DNA of 40,816 nt. It comes from Alcanivorax sp. DP30. GTDB lineage: Bacteria; Pseudomonadota; Gammaproteobacteria; Pseudomonadales; Alcanivoracaceae. Below are positions 38,509-40,816 of this stretch, one piece after another (position 1 is the stretch's first letter; each line of letters starts with the position of its first letter). Under the pieces are notes generated by a model. That model did not search any database and was not told the DNA's origin. It saw nothing but the letters and a program-made list of their open reading frames with translations. Location of the stretch: positions 435,046-475,861 of the forward strand of contig NZ_WTUY01000005.1 in NCBI RefSeq assembly GCF_009882945.1, read 5' to 3'. The position numbers and the translations under genes were made by a program.

Positions 38509-40025
38509 TGGCGCTTAAAACCGTCCCATTCAATGTTGCCTTCGATTTCTCGCGCCCAGCCCCAGCCGACTATGAAGACATCAATGGGGATATACAGACG
38601 GCGGGTGTCGATGAGCCACGATTCAACTACAGCAACGGCGTTGCAGAGGGGCTCATCCTTGACGCCAGCCTTTCAGAAACCGCAGCCATCAACGACATCC
38701 CCACTTTCAACTCCAGCTCGGGGACATGGGTATTTAAAGGGTTTCTGGATAAATCCCTGCCGATACCAAGCGCTGGGTTTGGTGAATTCATGGAGGGCTC
38801 TGGCACGCTGGTTTTTGTTTATAGCGGCGGCGTCGGAAAGTGTTGGGCAGATGGAGAGGTTTTGTACACGGTTGACTCTTTCTCTGCTGCAGAACCAGAA
38901 TTTCTGTCAAATGGCGGGCTGGCGAAAATCCAATCCCTTAAATACTACCCATATGCCTGGTCAGAAGAAAAGGCAGCGGCAGAATCAAACGGTGAGTTCT
39001 CGATTTATTACAGCCCACTATTCCTTTTTGCGGATGGCACAGATGGCTACTGGGGCGACTCAAGCGACCCGGCGACCCGTTTCAAGGACGTGGCGGGCAC
39101 TGACCCCGCGGCGGCGGCGGGCGATGAATTTGGGTTGCGGCTGGATAAGTCGGGGAACGGCAACAACCAATACCAAGCAACCACCGCGCAAAAAGGCACT
39201 TACCAGACAGACGGAACGTACCACTGGGTCGCCCTCGACGACGACGACAACTATTTAATCGACGTACCAGCGGGCGGCTGGGCTGGCACTTATGTGCAGG
39301 GCACTATGCAGGGCGTCATTGTTGCGGAGTTCGCTGCGCCGGAGGGGCCGTATCAGATTCCGACTGACCCGAACTATGCGGGGCCGGGCACTGACACCCA
39401 ACTGGTGCTTGTTGATCGTGTGCTGTCTGACCATGAGTTAGAGGGCCTTGTGGAGTGGGTTGGGCAGCGTGGTGCTGAGACGGATTTTGCGGGGGCGGCT
39501 GACGGGGTGGATTGGTTCCTGTTTCGTGATGACCTTACCGCGCTCGACGCTAGCAGATGGGACGTGTCCGCGTTCGGCAGTCTTATTCGTTTTGTAGCGA
39601 ACTGTTCTAACCTCGCATCGCTGAAAATGGACGGGTGGGTGCCGGCCAATGTGACAAGTTTTATGAGATTTATGACCAATTGCCCGCTGCTGACACGCCT
39701 TGATGTCAGTAGCTGGCGCACTGTTAGCGCCAACACGTTTTTTCGTTTTGCGGCGTCGTCGGGTCTGCATGAATTGATAATCTATGGCGGCACGGGGAAT
39801 CCGTTTAGCGACAGTCCGTGCGTCGATTATAGGGCAGCGTTCCTAGACACCAACCTGAGCCAGCAATCCTACGAGGACCTTGTTACCGCCATCGAATCGG
39901 CGGGCACCAGCAATGGAGAGCTGGACATCACCGGCGGTAGCGCAACGACAACCGGCGCGGCGCAAACCGCTGTGGACGCACTGCGGGCGCGTGGCTGGGC
40001 AGTAACCACACCGGACGGGTACTAA
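38508..40025 (+). CDS. Tail fibre with leucine-rich-repeat tip
   Basis: 505 residues. N-terminal 200 residues are a fibre/adaptor domain (PFNVAFDFSRPAPADYEDINGDIQTAG...). Residues about 205-330 resemble a lectin-like sheet domain (FGLRLDKSGNGNNQYQATTAQ, QLVLVDRVLSDHELEGLVEWVGQRG). From about 342 to 425 come three 25-26-residue repeats, each with L-x-x-L-x-x-x-x-W and F/M-rich sides, like BspA-type repeats. The C-terminus (LSQQSYEDLVTAIESAGTSNGELDITGG...) is a compact end domain. It likely binds the receptor. Position after the hub gene supports a fibre. Confidence 0.78.
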   Translation: MALKTVPFNVAFDFSRPAPADYEDINGDIQTAGVDEPRFNYSNGVAEGLILDASLSETAAINDIPTFNSSSGTWVFKGFLDKSLPIPSAGFGEFMEGSGTLVFVYSGGVGKCWADGEVLYTVDSFSAAEPEFLSNGGLAKIQSLKYYPYAWSEEKAAAESNGEFSIYYSPLFLFADGTDGYWGDSSDPATRFKDVAGTDPAAAAGDEFGLRLDKSGNGNNQYQATTAQKGTYQTDGTYHWVALDDDDNYLIDVPAGGWAGTYVQGTMQGVIVAEFAAPEGPYQIPTDPNYAGPGTDTQLVLVDRVLSDHELEGLVEWVGQRGAETDFAGAADGVDWFLFRDDLTALDASRWDVSAFGSLIRFVANCSNLASLKMDGWVPANVTSFMRFMTNCPLLTRLDVSSWRTVSANTFFRFAASSGLHELIIYGGTGNPFSDSPCVDYRAAFLDTNLSQQSYEDLVTAIESAGTSNGELDITGGSATTTGAAQTAVDALRARGWAVTTPDGY

Positions 40026-40027
40026 TT

Positions 40028-40387
40028 ATGGCCGCTTACATTCGCAAACAACTGCGCATCCCGGCAGACATTCAAGACGCCGCGAACCGGGTGGCGGCAG
40101 TTTTCGACCCGGACAGTGGCGGCGCGGAGACGTTCGGCGTGTGCCGACTTGGCCCTAGTGAAGAAGGCCCGGTGACGCATTATCTGGCCAATACGCTGAT
40201 TGACCCCGACTACCTGCCGCTGCTGGCTGACCCGGCCATGGCGCTGGCCGCGCTGAACCAGCTAGCCGACCTGCGCGACCGCGACCGGGTGACGCTTGAG
40301 GACGTAACGGCATTTTGCAACGGCGTGGAAATTGACCCGCCGGATGACCTGGAACGTGTGGGGGTGGGTGTGGCGCCCGCCGCATAG
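40028..40387 (+). CDS. Fibre-associated or chaperone-like small protein
   Basis: 119 residues, three bases after the fibre stop. AYIRKQLRIPADIQDAANRVAAVFDPDSGGAETFGVC begins it, then HYLANTLIDPDYLPLLADPAMALAALNQLADLR, a helical middle, and an acidic EIDPPDD near the end. Last gene of the late operon, where tail-fibre assembly or accessory proteins are usual. The TAG stop is followed in frame by another 32 open codons, see findings. Confidence 0.65.
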   Translation: MAAYIRKQLRIPADIQDAANRVAAVFDPDSGGAETFGVCRLGPSEEGPVTHYLANTLIDPDYLPLLADPAMALAALNQLADLRDRDRVTLEDVTAFCNGVEIDPPDDLERVGVGVAPAA

Positions 40388-40691
40388 CGCTGGCACGTCT
40401 GCCGCTGGTATGTACCGGCGACGGGCAAGGTCATCGTCTCAGGTGCCAGGGAGGGTGTCTGTAGGCGATGGATTAACCCGGCGTAATCTGTCGGGGTATC
40501 CGTTCGTAAGCTGTTGTTTTCGCGTGTGCTGAATCTGCTGTTTTTCCCTCCTCAAATTCCCCCTGTTTTCCTTTCCATTCAGCTGCTTATCCCTGACCGG
40601 TCACGACCTTGACATGGTGGTGCTCTAAGGTGGCTCTCGAATCAAAACCCACAGCTAACTCGTTGATTTACTTATCCTGTCCAACTTGCCA
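40388..40691. other. Right-end region without a clear gene
   Basis: About 300 bases. It opens with a 32-codon continuation of the preceding frame past its TAG and a 62-codon frame (from 40341) in another phase, neither with a ribosome site; the rest is AT-richer and shows no frame, no terminator and no RNA gene on either strand. An 11-mer at 40640-40650 repeats one at 27-37, so this is the right arm of attP. Confidence 0.55.
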
Positions 40692-40717
40692 AAATACTGT
40701 TTATACGTTCAGTATTT
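40692..40717. promoter_or_regulatory. LexA-type SOS box
   Basis: The core TACTGTTTATACGTTCAGTA (40695-40714) has CTG-N10-CAG and extends to perfect eight-base arms AAATACTG and CAGTATTT. It matches the gammaproteobacterial LexA consensus very well. It stands about 50 bases from the attachment core, and no gene start is close by on either strand. Confidence 0.75.
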
Positions 40718-40764
40718 GATGCGCTGAAAACGAATAAAAACAATGGGTTAGGCGGGCACTGTCT

Positions 40765-40816
40765 CATGCATGGGGTGCAAGGGGTCGGAGGTTCGAATCC
40801 TCCCGTCCCGACCAAA
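40765..40816 (+). other. attR: 3' part of tRNA-Pro(GGG)
   Basis: Reads as a tRNA 3' half: anticodon loop ATGGGGT (40770-40776, anticodon GGG), stem GCAAG, variable GGGTC, T arm GGAGG TTCGAAT CCTCC, acceptor strand CGTCCCG, discriminator A, then CCA (40812-40814). The upstream side does not continue as tRNA: the 5' anticodon stem CATGC already mismatches GCAAG at one pair and no D arm precedes. It is therefore the phage-carried copy that duplicates the integration target. Confidence 0.88.

Larger units (their letters stand above)
1..40816. mobile_element. Complete lambdoid siphovirus prophage
   Basis: The whole window is one temperate phage genome in prophage order: integrase at the left edge reading outward, leftward recombination genes, repressor and Cro, rightward replication genes, Q, lysis, head, tail, fibres, then a tRNA-Pro 3' fragment at the right edge. 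Tail tube, tape measure and frameshifted chaperone without sheath or baseplate-spike genes indicate a long non-contractile tail. Every essential module (integration, immunity, replication, packaging, head, tail, lysis) has an open gene. Integrity and inducibility are inferred. The left attachment copy lies outside the window. Confidence 0.95.

Noticed and set aside
38508-40387. Diversity-generating retroelement target at the fibre tip
   Set aside because: The tip is repeat-like and could vary, but no reverse transcriptase, template repeat or accessory gene exists in the window.
40332-40532. 66-codon frame after the last late gene
   Set aside because: No ribosome site, tryptophan/arginine-rich unnatural composition, and it overlaps the end of a better gene in another phase.
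40765-40816. Complete functional tRNA gene at the right end
   Set aside because: No D arm or 5' acceptor strand precedes the anticodon loop; only the 3' part is present.

Overview
The window looks like one complete, intact lambdoid prophage with siphovirus morphology, bounded on the right by an attachment site in a proline tRNA gene. The last ~50 bases are the 3' part of a tRNA-Pro(GGG) (anticodon loop, variable loop, T arm, acceptor strand, CCA) without the 5' half. The integrase gene lies at the extreme left and reads outward. The expected intact tRNA would lie just left of base 1. Gene style, Shine-Dalgarno sites and protein families point to a gammaproteobacterial host of the Marinobacter/Halomonas/Pseudomonas kind; the genus is inference only.

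Leftward arm (1-9100, minus strand): integrase, excisionase-like protein, a dense run of about 14 small accessory genes (several under 60 codons) chained by stop/start overlaps, then SSB, a YqaJ/lambda-exonuclease fusion, RecT and four small genes, all behind a putative PL at 9056-9085. Lysogeny unit (9194-10897, minus): an S24 LexA/CI-like repressor followed by an unrecognised 300-residue protein and its own intrinsic terminator. Immunity: five 17-bp operators of form RTCAAC-N5-GTTGAY, three between repressor and Cro and two at PL.

Rightward early arm (10977-17335): Cro-like protein, CII-like regulator, ASCH-like protein, an O-like initiator gene containing iterons (putative origin), a DnaC-type helicase loader, a nin-like region (NinB, Ref-like HNH nuclease, VRR-NUC nuclease, small zinc-ribbon and membrane proteins) and a Q-like antiterminator. 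A good promoter follows Q directly, with a GIY-YIG gene and a terminator behind it, like lambda pR'-tR'.

Late region (18146-40387, plus): M15 endolysin, holin-like proteins, overlapping Rz/Rz1 spanins, terminase small and large subunits, portal, head morphogenesis protein, scaffold, capsid, head-tail connectors, tail tube, a tail chaperone with a T_TTT_TTC -1 frameshift site, tape measure, a lipoprotein, tail-tip proteins, a 1,727-residue tail hub/adhesin, and fibre proteins including one with a leucine-rich-repeat end. The right end holds ~300 bases without a clear gene, a perfect LexA-type SOS box, and attR. No gene looks clearly broken, so the element is probably inducible and active.
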